DNA from: Mangrovitalea sediminis
Lineage (GTDB): Bacteria; Pseudomonadota; Gammaproteobacteria; Pseudomonadales; Oleiphilaceae
Reading direction: 5' to 3'
Length of the DNA: 64,000 bases
Assembly (NCBI RefSeq): GCF_002514725.1
Contig: NZ_NTLB01000001.1
Coordinates: 62,001-126,000, forward strand
Shown here: piece after piece, positions 47,041 to 56,273 of the stretch
Layout: every line of letters starts with the position of its first letter
Position numbering within the stretch: the stretch's first letter is position 1
Notes under the pieces: generated by a model
Seen by the model: only the letters and a program-made list of their open reading frames with translations
The model's database searches: none
What the model was told of the DNA's origin: nothing
Program-made: the position numbers and the translations under genes

Positions 47041-47294
47041 GGATATTAACCTTCTGAAACGGATTGATTGGAGCTGTTTTCGACGTACAGGTAATGAAAG
47101 GAAATTCGGGACTACCGGAGGGAATTGCTCAAACTGCCACTTACAATATCTGTACTAAGAAACACCTTACCTCAGTTATTCGCGGCACGCCACAGAAATT
47201 TTGCGAAGAAACGCCCCTGTCCCGTCAAATTATCGCAGTCACCATTCTTGAACTAGACTTTCCCCGGTTCAGGTTTTCAGCTGAGGTGTCGAAA

Positions 47295-48953
47295 ATGACC
47301 GGATCGAATGGTCTCCGATCACTAGTTTTATCGTCAGGCATGATGATCGTCGCGGTCGTTATCGCGCTCGCCGCCTGGTATCTGGGACCGGAAGGCGCGT
47401 CAGCATGGCAACTGATTATTGTGGCAGTGGCCGCAGCCGGAAGCATGATCCTGTGGAGTCACCAACGCTATCAAAAACCCCTCGATTCACTCGAGGCCGC
47501 GGTGCAAACGCTCGTAGAAGGTAACGCAACCGCCGAGGCCAACCTCTCCGGCGCTGAACAATTAAGCGCTTACCGGAAAGACGCCATGACCCGCAACACC
47601 GCGCTGGCCGATTACTGTGATCGCCTCGGCATCGGTGCCGCCGAAGTTTCCTTTTTCCTTGACCAGTTAAGAGCCGGTATCAGCCAGGACCGCAGCAGCA
47701 CCGAAAACGTGAGTGCGGCAGTCGCTGACATCCGCGACGGTACCGAGGCCATCACCCGCTCCGCCACTGAAACCGCCCAAGTTGCCAATGAAACCAGCAA
47801 GGCCGCCAACAGTGGCCTCGGCATTATCCAGGACACGATTACCAAGATCCGCGAAGTGGCCGACCAGGTGGAACATACTGCCACTTCCATGGGACGGTTA
47901 CAGGAAGCGTCCGCCCGGATTCAGGGCATAACCAGCGTCATCAACGAAGTCGCAGACCAAACCAACCTGCTGGCGCTCAACGCCGCCATAGAGGCAGCCA
48001 GGGCCGGAGAGCACGGTAGGGGCTTTGCGGTGGTGGCGGAAGAAGTGCGCGAACTTGCCAAGAAGACGACCCAGGCCACCGACGAAATTGCCGCGGTCCT
48101 GCAAACGATCAGTGACGAAAGCCAGAACTCCGGAGCCGTCATGACCGAGTTGCGCACGCGGGTCAATGAGACGGTTAAAGTCTCCAGCTCTGTAGTGGAT
48201 ATGCTGCAAGCCATCGTCGCGCAGGCCCACCGCTCGGACAGCGGCATCCAGGACATTGCCGAACGTATGCAGCAGCACCTGGAAGCCGCCGACCGCATCA
48301 GCAGCGCAGTGGCCGAACTCAACGATCGCCTGCAAGAAACCGAAGCCGCTTCGGAGGACACGTCAGGCAGAGCGCTCGGCCTCTCGGAAATTGCGGAGAA
48401 CATGAGCATCGAGCTGGCGCATCTCAAGCTGGCCGAACATCACGACCGCGCGCGCCAGGTTGCCGCCGAAGGCGCCGCGCGAGTCAGCAAGACCTTCGAA
48501 GAGGCTATCGCCAGCGGTCAGCTCTCAGAGGCGGATATCTTCGATACCCAGTACCAACCGATCCCGAATACAGACCCGCCAAAGTTCAAGACCCGTTACG
48601 ATTCCTACGCAGATCGCGTTTTACCACCGATCCAGGAACCCTTGCTCGACGCGCACCCCAACTACCTCTATGCCGCGACGCAAGACAGGAACGGTTTTGT
48701 GCCCAGCCATAACAAACGCTATTGCAAACCACTGACCGGCGACTACAAAACCGACATTGTCGGCAACCGGAACAAACGCGTCTTCGAAGATCGCACCGCA
48801 GTTCGCTGCGGCAGCCACACCCAGCCGTTCCTGCTACAGACCTACAAGCGGGATACCGGTGACGTTCTCCATGACCTTTCCGTACCCATCTACGTGAACG
48901 GACGTCACTGGGGCGCATTCCGCGTCGGCTATAAAGCCGAGACCAAGGCCTGA
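47295..48953 (+). CDS. Methyl-accepting chemotaxis protein with C-terminal extra domain
   Basis: 552 residues. Two N-terminal membrane helices (about 8-30 and 35-55) with almost no periplasmic loop, then a signalling domain with the conserved tip [20 protein letters not shown]. After the signalling domain, about 150 residues (400-552) form an extra domain ending [20 protein letters not shown], which looks like a PAS/Cache-type sensor. Such receptors probably sense cytoplasmic or membrane-linked signals. Start ATG 47295 follows GAGGTG and is preferred over the upstream frame. Confidence 0.88.
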   Translation: MTGSNGLRSLVLSSGMMIVAVVIALAAWYLGPEGASAWQLIIVAVAAAGSMILWSHQRYQKPLDSLEAAVQTLVEGNATAEANLSGAEQLSAYRKDAMTRNTALADYCDRLGIGAAEVSFFLDQLRAGISQDRSSTENVSAAVADIRDGTEAITRSATETAQVANETSKAANSGLGIIQDTITKIREVADQVEHTATSMGRLQEASARIQGITSVINEVADQTNLLALNAAIEAARAGEHGRGFAVVAEEVRELAKKTTQATDEIAAVLQTISDESQNSGAVMTELRTRVNETVKVSSSVVDMLQAIVAQAHRSDSGIQDIAERMQQHLEAADRISSAVAELNDRLQETEAASEDTSGRALGLSEIAENMSIELAHLKLAEHHDRARQVAAEGAARVSKTFEEAIASGQLSEADIFDTQYQPIPNTDPPKFKTRYDSYADRVLPPIQEPLLDAHPNYLYAATQDRNGFVPSHNKRYCKPLTGDYKTDIVGNRNKRVFEDRTAVRCGSHTQPFLLQTYKRDTGDVLHDLSVPIYVNGRHWGAFRVGYKAETKA

Positions 48954-48979
48954 GTTCCAGCCCTGCCCCGGCGACCTGG

Positions 48980-49528
48980 CTACCACATCAGGTCGTCGGG
49001 CACCTGGAATTCCGCATAAGGGTCATCCTCGTCCGGTTGCTGCGACGACGGCTGCGCCTGAGCTATCGGTATATGGCTGTCGCGCTGGCGAATCTTGTCG
49101 GCGACCTGCGACGGTAGCAGATGGTAATCCGCATCCAGTTCGACGATCGCCAGCCGGCCCCGCGCCAGTTGATCGCATAGCTCCTTGCTGACATAGATCT
49201 TCTTGACCTTCTTATCCAGCACGAAGTTATAGGCAATGTCCCCGTCACGGCGCGCCACCCGGTGCTGCTCCACCATCTGCCGAACCTGAGCCTGAAGCGC
49301 CTTACGCTCGGCATCGAGCTGGCGCTGACGATTAATCTCCCGGTCCCGGGCCGCTTTTTCCGCCTGCGCCTGCTGGGCCCGCTGGCGTCGTTCATCCGAC
49401 TCGGTCGAGGCCGTCTTCTTCTGCTTCTGCTGTTTCTTGGCCTTGCGCTGCTCTTCTCGAATCTGCCGGGCTTTCTTCTCGTCCGTCAGGCCCGCCGCCA
49501 GCAACTGTTCTTGGAGGGATTTCGCCAT
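48980..49528 (-). CDS. DUF2058 family (YaiL-like) protein
   Basis: 182 residues: SLQEQLLAAGLTDEKKARQI opens the family, followed by a long basic coiled-coil (about 25-90) and a globular C-terminal part (YNFVLDKKVKKIYVSKELCD). YaiL-like proteins are described as nucleoid-associated. Start ATG 49528. Converges with the chemoreceptor by 26 bp. Confidence 0.9.
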   Translation of the reverse strand: MAKSLQEQLLAAGLTDEKKARQIREEQRKAKKQQKQKKTASTESDERRQRAQQAQAEKAARDREINRQRQLDAERKALQAQVRQMVEQHRVARRDGDIAYNFVLDKKVKKIYVSKELCDQLARGRLAIVELDADYHLLPSQVADKIRQRDSHIPIAQAQPSSQQPDEDDPYAEFQVPDDLMW

Positions 49529-49560
49529 GGATCTACTCGCAGGATCAAAAGGGGTTAATA

Positions 49561-49587
49561 CGCTATGCCGGTATTATCCGCATAGCG
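49561..49587 (-). terminator. Hairpin between DUF2058 and small-protein genes
   Basis: CGCTATGC at 49561-49568 and GCATAGCG at 49580-49587 form a perfect 8-bp stem with an 11-base loop, upstream of DUF2058 and downstream of the 60-aa gene. It could end transcription of the latter or influence the DUF2058 promoter. Confidence 0.4.
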
Positions 49588-49771
49588 GGTCCCGGCGAGC
49601 AACGTTAGCACCCAACTTCACTACATCTTGATGACCGCAGAAGAGATCACAACCTCACGGCACGGGAAAAAGGATGCGCTTCGGATGTCCCCAAGTGTCC
49701 GGCTCCAGCAATCAAACGAGCGGAGCAGGCGGAAACCTCTGGGAAAGCCATTTACCGGACCCGTCGAGCCA

Positions 49772-49954
49772 TCACGGCGCCTCAGGGAGTGCCTTGACGG
49801 CTGTCAGCTTATTGATCAATGCCTGCACGATGAGCAGGTCGGCCAGCGCGTCTTCCATGGTTTCGTCTTCTTCACGCGCCAGGATCTGCTCCTGATTACG
49901 CAGGGCGATCAGAAGGTAGTTCAGTTCCTTGTCGGAGACTTCGATCGTCTTCAA
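49772..49954 (-). CDS. Conserved small acidic helical protein (60 aa)
   Basis: 60 residues starting at TTG 49954, which lies 5 bases after GGAGG; the frame extends upstream but lacks a better start. Sequence KTIEVSDKELNYLLIALRNQ followed by MEDALADLLIVQALINKL predicts two amphipathic helices. I recognise a family-like pattern in pseudomonads but no function. It is probably a real gene given codon usage and ribosome site. Confidence 0.6.
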   Translation of the reverse strand: MKTIEVSDKELNYLLIALRNQEQILAREEDETMEDALADLLIVQALINKLTAVKALPEAP

Positions 49955-50191
49955 GCACACCTCCAACCACCTATGGCACCCAGTAAGGGGTGCGGTTTCC
50001 GGGATTAGCCCGACCATAGCAAAACAAGGCTATCCACTGCCTAGCCCAGATCAAGAAACAATCATTCCCGCAGCCATCCGGCGACACACCCAATGCTGTC
50101 GCTCCGATGTGCGAGGCCACCAAATCCGGTAAACTGGCGAATCGGCATCGCCTGACGCGAGCTTACCGCCCAACACACCTGGATTCGTCAC

Positions 50192-51025
50192 ATGGTCGTT
50201 ATCGGACGCTTCAACCGCCTCAAAGTCATCCGCCAGCAGGAGGAAGGCGCGCGCCTCGACGGCGGACCGCTGGGACAATTGCTACTGCCCCGTCGTTATA
50301 TGCCGGAGACGCTACAGAATGGCGACTTCCTCGATGTCTTCCTGTATCTCGACTCGGAAGACCGTCCCATCGCCACCACAGAGAGGCCGCTGGCCCAGGT
50401 TGGCGAATGTGCCTGGCTCAAGGTGGTCTCGGTGACGCCGGTCGGCGCCTTTCTGGACTGGGGTCTACCGAAAGACCTGATGGTACCCTTTGCCGAGCAA
50501 CGGCGCCCCATGCAGGAAGGCCGGCATTACCTGGTCTACCTGTTCGAGGACAACACCGGTCGCATTGCCGCCTCGAGCAAGCTCAACCGTTTCATCGCCG
50601 ATACGGCGCCGAGCGGTAGCTACAAGCCCGGCCAGGCGGTGTCGCTGACCATCGGCGAACGCACGGACCTTGGCGTCAAGGCTATCATCGAACACCAGAC
50701 CTGGGGCCTGCTCTATCATGACGACATCTTTCGCCCGGTTCGTCAGGGCCAACGACTAACCGGTTACATCAAGCGCCTGCGTCCCGACGGCAAGGTGGAA
50801 CTGAGCCTGCAACAGCCCGGCTACGCCAAGGTCGACAGCCTGACCGACAAGATCCTGCGCGAACTCCAGGCCAATGGCGGCTACCTGCCGTTAAGCGACA
50901 AGAGTCCGCCGGAAGCGATCAAGGCGCGCTTTCATGTCAGCAAGAACACGTTCAAGCAGGCCATCGGCGGCCTGTACAAGCAGCAACGGATTCGTATTGA
51001 GAAGGACGGCATCCATCTGGTGTAA
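50192..51025 (+). CDS. CvfB-type S1-domain RNA-binding protein
   Basis: 277 residues with three S1-like domains and a C-terminal winged-helix. Landmarks: IGRFNRLKVIRQQEEGARLD, LLLPRRYMP, PVGAFLDWGLPKDLMVPFAEQ and FHVSKNTFKQAIGGLYKQQR. CvfB/YitL proteins bind RNA and influence virulence gene expression in Gram-positives; in proteobacteria the role is unclear. Start ATG 50192 has no strong ribosome site. Confidence 0.88.
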   Translation: MVVIGRFNRLKVIRQQEEGARLDGGPLGQLLLPRRYMPETLQNGDFLDVFLYLDSEDRPIATTERPLAQVGECAWLKVVSVTPVGAFLDWGLPKDLMVPFAEQRRPMQEGRHYLVYLFEDNTGRIAASSKLNRFIADTAPSGSYKPGQAVSLTIGERTDLGVKAIIEHQTWGLLYHDDIFRPVRQGQRLTGYIKRLRPDGKVELSLQQPGYAKVDSLTDKILRELQANGGYLPLSDKSPPEAIKARFHVSKNTFKQAIGGLYKQQRIRIEKDGIHLV

Positions 51026-51085
51026 TCCAGACAGCCCCAAGGGTGAGCCCAGGGGCATCAACTTCCGCATGTCCAAAGGTGACAG

Positions 51086-52225
51086 ATGGCCATTATCGAA
51101 AAAGAAGTCTCGTTACCCAGCCAATCGCCCGGCGCCAGTCACCGGCTGCTCAGTTACACCTTCAGCGGCCGGCCCGGCAGTCACGCTCGGTCGGTGTACA
51201 TTCAGGCTGGCCTGCACGCCGATGAACATCCCGGCCTACTGGTGATCCAGCACCTGCTGACCCGGCTGCAGGCCCTGGATGACGCCGACGGGATTCTCGG
51301 CCGCATTGTGGTGCGTCCCTTCGCCAACCCGGTCGGCATGGGGCAGCGGGTGTTCGGGCATCTGGCCGGACGCTTCAACCTGGATAACGGAGAGAACTAC
51401 AACCGTTTCTTTCCAGACATTACCGACGCGCTCAAGGACAATCTGGCGGAGGAACCGGTAGCCCATAACGACGTAGCCGAGGTGAAGCGGCGCTTCGCCC
51501 GGCTGATGGCCCCCCTCACCAGCCCGGATACCGTCGGTGCCGGCAAGCATCAACTGCTGAGTGACGCCTTCGAGCATGACCTGGTGCTGGACCTGCACTG
51601 CGATTCCGATGCGGCATTGCACCTTTACAGCACCACCAATCAGGCAGAGCGCTCCCTCCGGCTGTCCCGCTGCCTGGGTATCGAGGCCATCTTCCTGGAA
51701 GACGATTCCAGCAACGCGCCCTTCGACGAGGCCTACTCCAACGCATGGCGAGTGGTGCAAAACGCCGGCGTGGTCGATGCGGACAAGGTGGGATTTTCCT
51801 GTACGGTCGAATTACGCGGCCAAGCCGATATCAATGACGAACTGGCCACGGCGGACGCCGAGGGGATTCTGCGATTCCTCGCCGAGGAAGGTGTGATCGA
51901 AGGCGACCTGGGCGCCGCCACGCACCAGGCCGGCGAACCGCAGATTTACCCCCTGACCGGGGTTGCGCCGATCAAGGCGACGACATCCGGCATTGTCATC
52001 TATAAGAAGGCGCTGGGTGAGGCTGTTCGCAAAGGAGAAGTCGTTGCGGAAGTGGCACCGCTGGATCAGGGCATCAACCCGCCACGCGAACGGATTCTCA
52101 GCCCGGTCGATGGCGTCATGGTAGTCCGCCACCTGATCAAACTGGTGCGTCCCGGTCAGCGACTGGCACTCCTCGCCGGCAAGGAGCCCTTACCGGACCG
52201 CAAAGGTAACCTGCTCGGCGACTAA
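51086..52225 (+). CDS. Succinylglutamate desuccinylase/aspartoacylase family protein
   Basis: 379 residues, M14-type zinc hydrolase. The zinc-binding motif is IQAGLHADEHPGLL (His and Glu) with a third ligand His in LVLDLHCDSDA. The C-terminal half adds a barrel-like domain (ATTSGIVIYKKALGEAVRKG) resembling lipoyl/biotinyl folds, as in AstE/AspA-like proteins. It likely cleaves an N-acyl amino acid; substrate unknown. Start ATG 51086, 60 bp after cvfB. Confidence 0.85.
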   Translation: MAIIEKEVSLPSQSPGASHRLLSYTFSGRPGSHARSVYIQAGLHADEHPGLLVIQHLLTRLQALDDADGILGRIVVRPFANPVGMGQRVFGHLAGRFNLDNGENYNRFFPDITDALKDNLAEEPVAHNDVAEVKRRFARLMAPLTSPDTVGAGKHQLLSDAFEHDLVLDLHCDSDAALHLYSTTNQAERSLRLSRCLGIEAIFLEDDSSNAPFDEAYSNAWRVVQNAGVVDADKVGFSCTVELRGQADINDELATADAEGILRFLAEEGVIEGDLGAATHQAGEPQIYPLTGVAPIKATTSGIVIYKKALGEAVRKGEVVAEVAPLDQGINPPRERILSPVDGVMVVRHLIKLVRPGQRLALLAGKEPLPDRKGNLLGD

Positions 52226-52244
52226 GCGCCCCAAAGCGCCGCCT

Positions 52245-52276
52245 GCTGGCCGGAAGCCGTCGGCTTTCCGGCCAGC
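52245..52276 (+). terminator. Hairpin after desuccinylase-like gene
   Basis: GCTGGCCGGAAGCC and its near-complement GGCTTTCCGGCCAGC surround a 3-base loop at 52245-52276, with one bulged base. It follows the stop codon by 20 bases; the tail CTCCTCC is not T-rich. Confidence 0.6.
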
Positions 52277-52443
52277 CTCCTCCTGAGGCCCCCGAGCCAC
52301 CCGTCCTATCCGCAGAAGCGATTATCCCCTTGGGATGACATCTCAATCGATTGCCGATAAACTTGTCAGACAACTGACATCCTATGAAAAATCACTTGCA
52401 GGGTTTCCTGGCACGATTCCCTCTTTATCCCAAGGAGCCCACC

Positions 52444-53184
52444 GTGAGTCCACCAGCGGCGGAAGGCACTCTCAACCTGGGCAGTGTCAACCAGCGGGGC
52501 CACCTCGCCGATCAGGTCGCCCGCCAGCTGGCAGCATTGATCCAGGACGGTACCCTGACGCCTGGCGACAAGCTGCCGACCGAGGCCAGACTGGTCGAAG
52601 ACCTCAAAGTCAGTCGCAGCGTAGTCCGCGAGGCGATAGCCCGCCTGCAGTCCGAGGGGTTTGTCGAATCCCATCAGGGCAAGGGAGTGTTTGTCGTCGA
52701 CTGGTCTTCGCGACGCCCCTTCCGCCTCGATGGCGAACAGATCAGCGCGCCGGACGACCTGGCCGCACTGATCGAGCTGCGGGTCGAGCTCGAGTCCGGC
52801 GCCGCGGCATTGGCGGCTTCACGCCGCGACGACAAGGAGTGCGCCTATCTGCGCGACTGCGTCGAGCGTATGGCGAAGGCCGGTGATGCTGCCTCCATGT
52901 CGGAAGCCGACCTGGACTTTCACATCGGCATCGCCAAGGCCACGCACAACGCCTACTACCAGGATCTCAGTCGCTATCTGAACCGCCATATCCGGGTTGC
53001 CATCGCGCAGTGCTATCGACCGCCAACGCACTATAGCGGCACTCGCCAGGTTCTCCTGGACGAGCACCGCGCCATTCTCACCGCGATCGAAAGGGGCGAT
53101 GCCGATACAGCACGCTCCGCCATGCGAATGCATCTGTCCCGTGTGATGGAACGCCTGTCACTCTCGGAGTCCGCCCATGCTTAA
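52444..53184 (+). CDS. FadR-subfamily GntR regulator
   Basis: 246 residues from GTG 52444, 6 bases after AAGGAG. GntR winged helix (about 20-85) with LPTEARLVEDLKVSRSVVRE and GFVESHQGKGVFVVD, then an FCD effector domain with the metal-binding pattern DLDFHIGIAKATHN and EHRAILTAIERGD. Members include LldR, PdhR and GlcC, which sense small carboxylates. It overlaps lrgA by 8 bases and therefore likely regulates the lrgAB unit with itself. Confidence 0.9.
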   Translation: MSPPAAEGTLNLGSVNQRGHLADQVARQLAALIQDGTLTPGDKLPTEARLVEDLKVSRSVVREAIARLQSEGFVESHQGKGVFVVDWSSRRPFRLDGEQISAPDDLAALIELRVELESGAAALAASRRDDKECAYLRDCVERMAKAGDAASMSEADLDFHIGIAKATHNAYYQDLSRYLNRHIRVAIAQCYRPPTHYSGTRQVLLDEHRAILTAIERGDADTARSAMRMHLSRVMERLSLSESAHA

Positions 53185-53566
53185 GGCCTTTCTCTACCTG
53201 CTGATGTTCCAACTGGCCGGCACCTTGATCAATACGCTGACCGGTATCCCGGTTCCCGGCACCGTGCTGGGTTTCATGCTGCTGTTCTTTTGCCTGCTGC
53301 TACGGCCACATTGGCTCGGCGGATTGCTGCCCGTCACCCGTCCCCTGCTGGAAAACATGATCCTGCTGTTTGTGCCTGTCGCCGTGGGCATCATGCAGCA
53401 GTGGCCCTTGCTGCTGAAGGAGGGCTGGACCCTGACCGGTGTGCTGGTGGTCAGTCAGGTCATTGGCTTTATCGCCACTGCCATGACCATCACGTTCCTC
53501 ATGTCTGCGCAGAAACGCCTGCGTCGCTCGCGTCAACCGGGAGGCTCCCATGACTCAGGCGCTTAA
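53177..53566 (+). CDS. lrgA: CidA/LrgA-family membrane protein
   Basis: 129 residues with four membrane helices: MFQLAGTLINTLTGIPVPGT and LGFMLLFFCLLL, the diagnostic LrgA/CidA start, and ENMILLFVPVAVGIMQQWPL. Historically holin-like; recent work on homologues points to pyruvate or related carboxylate transport together with LrgB. Overlaps the regulator by 8 bases and lrgB by 17 bases. Confidence 0.9.
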   Translation: MLKAFLYLLMFQLAGTLINTLTGIPVPGTVLGFMLLFFCLLLRPHWLGGLLPVTRPLLENMILLFVPVAVGIMQQWPLLLKEGWTLTGVLVVSQVIGFIATAMTITFLMSAQKRLRRSRQPGGSHDSGA

Positions 53567-54275
53567 CCTGATCCAGCCGCTACTTCATTCCGATCTGCCC
53601 TGGCTGGTCGCAACCCTGGCAACCTATCTAGTGTCGGTCCGGATCTTCAAGGCGTCGGGACGCAAGGCGCTGCTGAATCCGCTGCTGCTGAGCATGGTGA
53701 TCCTGATCGCGCTGCTGGAACTCACGCATACGCCCTACACGACTTATCGCCAAGGGGCGGAACTGATCAATTTTCTATTGGGACCGGCGACCGTCGCACT
53801 GGCCGTCCCGCTGTTCGAATACCGGCACCTGTTGCTGAAGATGTGGATGCCGCTGGCCGGTGGACTGATTGTCGGCTCGCTCGTGACCATCGGCAGCGTG
53901 GTCGCCCTGGGACATCTGGCCGACCTGCCCCTACCCGTGATCCTGTCGCTGGCGCCGAAGGCCGTGACCACTCCGATGGCCCTGGGGATCGCACAGTCTG
54001 CCGGCGGCGATGTACCGCTGGTGGTGGTTTTCACCATGTCGACGGGTATCTGCGGAGCCGTATTTGGACTGATGCTTTTGCGCGCGCTGCGCGTGCGGGA
54101 TCATGCGATTTGCGGTTTCACCATGGGGCTCGGTGCTTCCGGCGTGGCGGCAGCCCGCTGTTTTGAGGAAAGCGAGGAAATGGGCGCCTTCGCCGGCCTG
54201 GCGGTGGGCTTGAACGGCGTATTCACGGCTCTCGCTGTGCCACTACTGATCCACTGGCATATCTGGGGCCTGTAG
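53550..54275 (+). CDS. lrgB: LrgB-family membrane protein
   Basis: 241 residues with about seven membrane helices; LSLAPKAVTTPMALGIAQSA and GFTMGLGASGVAAARCFEES are the conserved LrgB motifs. Forms a membrane unit with LrgA. Start ATG 53550 with GGGAGG inside lrgA. Regulatory coupling with the FadR-type gene suggests a carboxylate-responsive transport role here. Confidence 0.92.
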   Translation: MTQALNLIQPLLHSDLPWLVATLATYLVSVRIFKASGRKALLNPLLLSMVILIALLELTHTPYTTYRQGAELINFLLGPATVALAVPLFEYRHLLLKMWMPLAGGLIVGSLVTIGSVVALGHLADLPLPVILSLAPKAVTTPMALGIAQSAGGDVPLVVVFTMSTGICGAVFGLMLLRALRVRDHAICGFTMGLGASGVAAARCFEESEEMGAFAGLAVGLNGVFTALAVPLLIHWHIWGL

Positions 54276-54291
54276 AAGTCTACCGAGGGAT

Positions 54292-54723
54292 TCAGCGCCG
54301 GACGAGCAGACCTCGCAGCTCGTCCCGGTTCGTCACCAGGTCCGCCAGAACATACCGATCCAGCACCGCCAGAAAAGACTGAAGCGCGTCACCCAATATC
54401 CCCTTCAAGCGGCAGGCGGGTTCGATCGGACAGGTCGAATCAGGCCCAAAGCATTCCAGGATCTTCAGGTTTTCCGTCTGCCGGACAACCTCTCCCAAGC
54501 GGATACTGTCCGGCGCCATAGCCAACTCCAAGCCACCGCCCCGGCCACGCTGGCTGTGAACATAACCCAACTGCCCCAGCGTCTGCGCCACCTTCGCCAC
54601 ATGGTGTGCAGAGATCCCATAGCGTGCCGCCACATCCTGCACCGTCGCGGGCTCATCCTCTCGCTTTGACGCCAGATGGATCAACAGACGTAACGCATAG
54701 TCGGTATGCGTAGTGAGTTGCAT
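54292..54723 (-). CDS. nsrR: Rrf2-family NO-sensing repressor NsrR
   Basis: 143 residues. The Rrf2 winged helix begins MQLTTHTDYALRLLIHLASK, and the Fe-S ligands Cys91, Cys98 and Cys104 (ECFGPDSTCPIEPACR) match the NsrR arrangement. It represses nitrosative-stress genes until its cluster reacts with NO. Start ATG 54723 follows AAAGGAGG. It is divergent from the NO dioxygenase gene with a palindromic operator between. Confidence 0.92.
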   Translation of the reverse strand: MQLTTHTDYALRLLIHLASKREDEPATVQDVAARYGISAHHVAKVAQTLGQLGYVHSQRGRGGGLELAMAPDSIRLGEVVRQTENLKILECFGPDSTCPIEPACRLKGILGDALQSFLAVLDRYVLADLVTNRDELRGLLVRR

Positions 54724-54755
54724 GGGACTTGACCTCCTTTAATTTGGTAAATAAT

Positions 54756-54775
54756 ATGCTCATTTAAATAGGCAT
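54756..54775. promoter_or_regulatory. NsrR-type palindromic operator
   Basis: The palindrome ATGC-TC-ATTTAAAT-AG-GCAT at 54756-54775 has the central ATTTAAAT and flanking ATGC/GCAT arms expected for an NsrR site. It lies in the 97-bp gap between nsrR and hmp and can control both. A second AT-rich half-site (ACCCATTTAAAT) follows at 54783-54794. Confidence 0.75.
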
Positions 54776-54820
54776 GTAAAATACCCATTTAAATCGCCAC
54801 CCATCTCAAGGAGAAAGACC

Positions 54821-56065
54821 GTGCTATCACCAGAAACCACTGCTGTCATCAAGCAGACCATTCCCGTTCTGCAGGCTCACGGTGAAACCCTGACACGCCA
54901 CTTCTATCAACGAATGTTCTCGCACAATCCGGAAGTCCAATCCTTCTTTAACCCGGCCCATCAGCGCTCCGGCAGCCAACAGCGGGCCCTGGCCGGCGCG
55001 ATTTGCGCCTATGCCCAACATATCGAGAACCCGTCAACGCTGGCCGGCGCCGTCGAGCTGATCGCCCAGAAACATGTTTCCCTCGGCATTCGTCCCGAGC
55101 AATACCCGATTGTGGGCGAAAACCTGTTGGCCTCCATCAAGGAAGTCCTGGGGGATGCCGCTACACCAGCGATCATCGATGCCTGGGCACAAGCCTATGG
55201 CGTCCTCGCAGATATTTTTATCCAGCGGGAAGGGGAAATTTTCGAAGAACAGGAGAAAACCTACGGCTGGCAAGGCTTCAAGGACTTCATGGTCGAACGC
55301 CGCGAAGCGAGTAGCGGCAATATCCAGTCCTTCTACCTGAAGCCATCGGATGGCCTGCCGCTAACCGCCCACAAGCCCGGCCAGTACATCACCGTGCGGG
55401 TAACGCTGCCAGACGGTGCCGTTGCGATGCGGAATTACAGCCTCTCCAATGCGCCCGGCGCCCCCTACTACCGGATCAGCGTGAAACGGGAAACAGCCCT
55501 GGCCGCCAACACACCCGATGGCGTCATTTCCAACTATCTGCATGATCATCTCCAGGCAGGCGACAGCCTGGAACTGGGACCGCCCTGTGGCGAATTCACA
55601 CTGCAAATGCCGGAAGACCCGAGCAAGCCACTGGTGTTCATCGCCGGCGGCGTTGGTGTTACGCCGCTGATATCGATGCTCCATGCGGCCCTGGAACAAT
55701 CCTCTGCCGAAAGACCGGTCGTCTTTATACAGGGGGCGCTGAACGGCACCGTACACGCTTTCGCCGACGAAGTGACCAGCCTGAAAACACGCCACCCCAA
55801 CCTGCGGACCCATGTGCGTTACAGTGACGCCACCGAGGCAGACCGTAGCTCACCTCGGCATGACAGCGAGGGGCTGATCGACGCGGCCCTGCTCGAAGAG
55901 CTACTGGGTGACGCAGAGGCTGCCTATTACTTCTGCGGACCGAAAGCCATGCTTCAACATCTCTATCCGCTGCTGAAGCGACGCGGCGTTGCGGATGAGG
56001 ACCTGCATTTCGAATTCTTTGGCCCCGCGGAAGCCCTGGAGGCCTGCCCGGTCGCCAGCCACTAA
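54821..56065 (+). CDS. hmp: Flavohaemoprotein nitric oxide dioxygenase
   Basis: 414 residues. N-terminal globin (1-140) with distal Tyr in HFYQRMF and proximal His in AQKHVSLGI; then an FAD domain with MRNYSLSN (RxYS motif), and an NAD(P)H domain with IAGGVGVTPLISM. It oxidises NO to nitrate using O2 and NADPH, protecting against nitrosative stress. Start GTG 54821 follows AAGGAG. Expected to be repressed by NsrR encoded divergently. Confidence 0.96.
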   Translation: MLSPETTAVIKQTIPVLQAHGETLTRHFYQRMFSHNPEVQSFFNPAHQRSGSQQRALAGAICAYAQHIENPSTLAGAVELIAQKHVSLGIRPEQYPIVGENLLASIKEVLGDAATPAIIDAWAQAYGVLADIFIQREGEIFEEQEKTYGWQGFKDFMVERREASSGNIQSFYLKPSDGLPLTAHKPGQYITVRVTLPDGAVAMRNYSLSNAPGAPYYRISVKRETALAANTPDGVISNYLHDHLQAGDSLELGPPCGEFTLQMPEDPSKPLVFIAGGVGVTPLISMLHAALEQSSAERPVVFIQGALNGTVHAFADEVTSLKTRHPNLRTHVRYSDATEADRSSPRHDSEGLIDAALLEELLGDAEAAYYFCGPKAMLQHLYPLLKRRGVADEDLHFEFFGPAEALEACPVASH

Positions 56066-56098
56066 TCGATAGCTCTCACACTAATTGCCACCTACCCT

Positions 56099-56130
56099 CC
56101 ATGCCCCGGATACGATACTCTGGGGCATGG
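56099..56130 (+). terminator. Hairpin after hmp
   Basis: CCATGCCCC at 56099-56107 and GGGGCATGG at 56122-56130 form a 9-bp perfect stem with a 14-base loop, 33 bases after the hmp stop codon. No T-run follows. Confidence 0.55.
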
Positions 56131-56273
56131 TGTCGGCCCATCCTTATCTTTCCTGCACCATCCGCACCCTGGGTATCCTGAACGGACACACCCGAACCGT
56201 CTTTTGATCTTGCCCATGAAATGGTATCGGGGCGAAGCTGGCAATTGCAGCAGCGCCGCACTCAGGAAACCCG

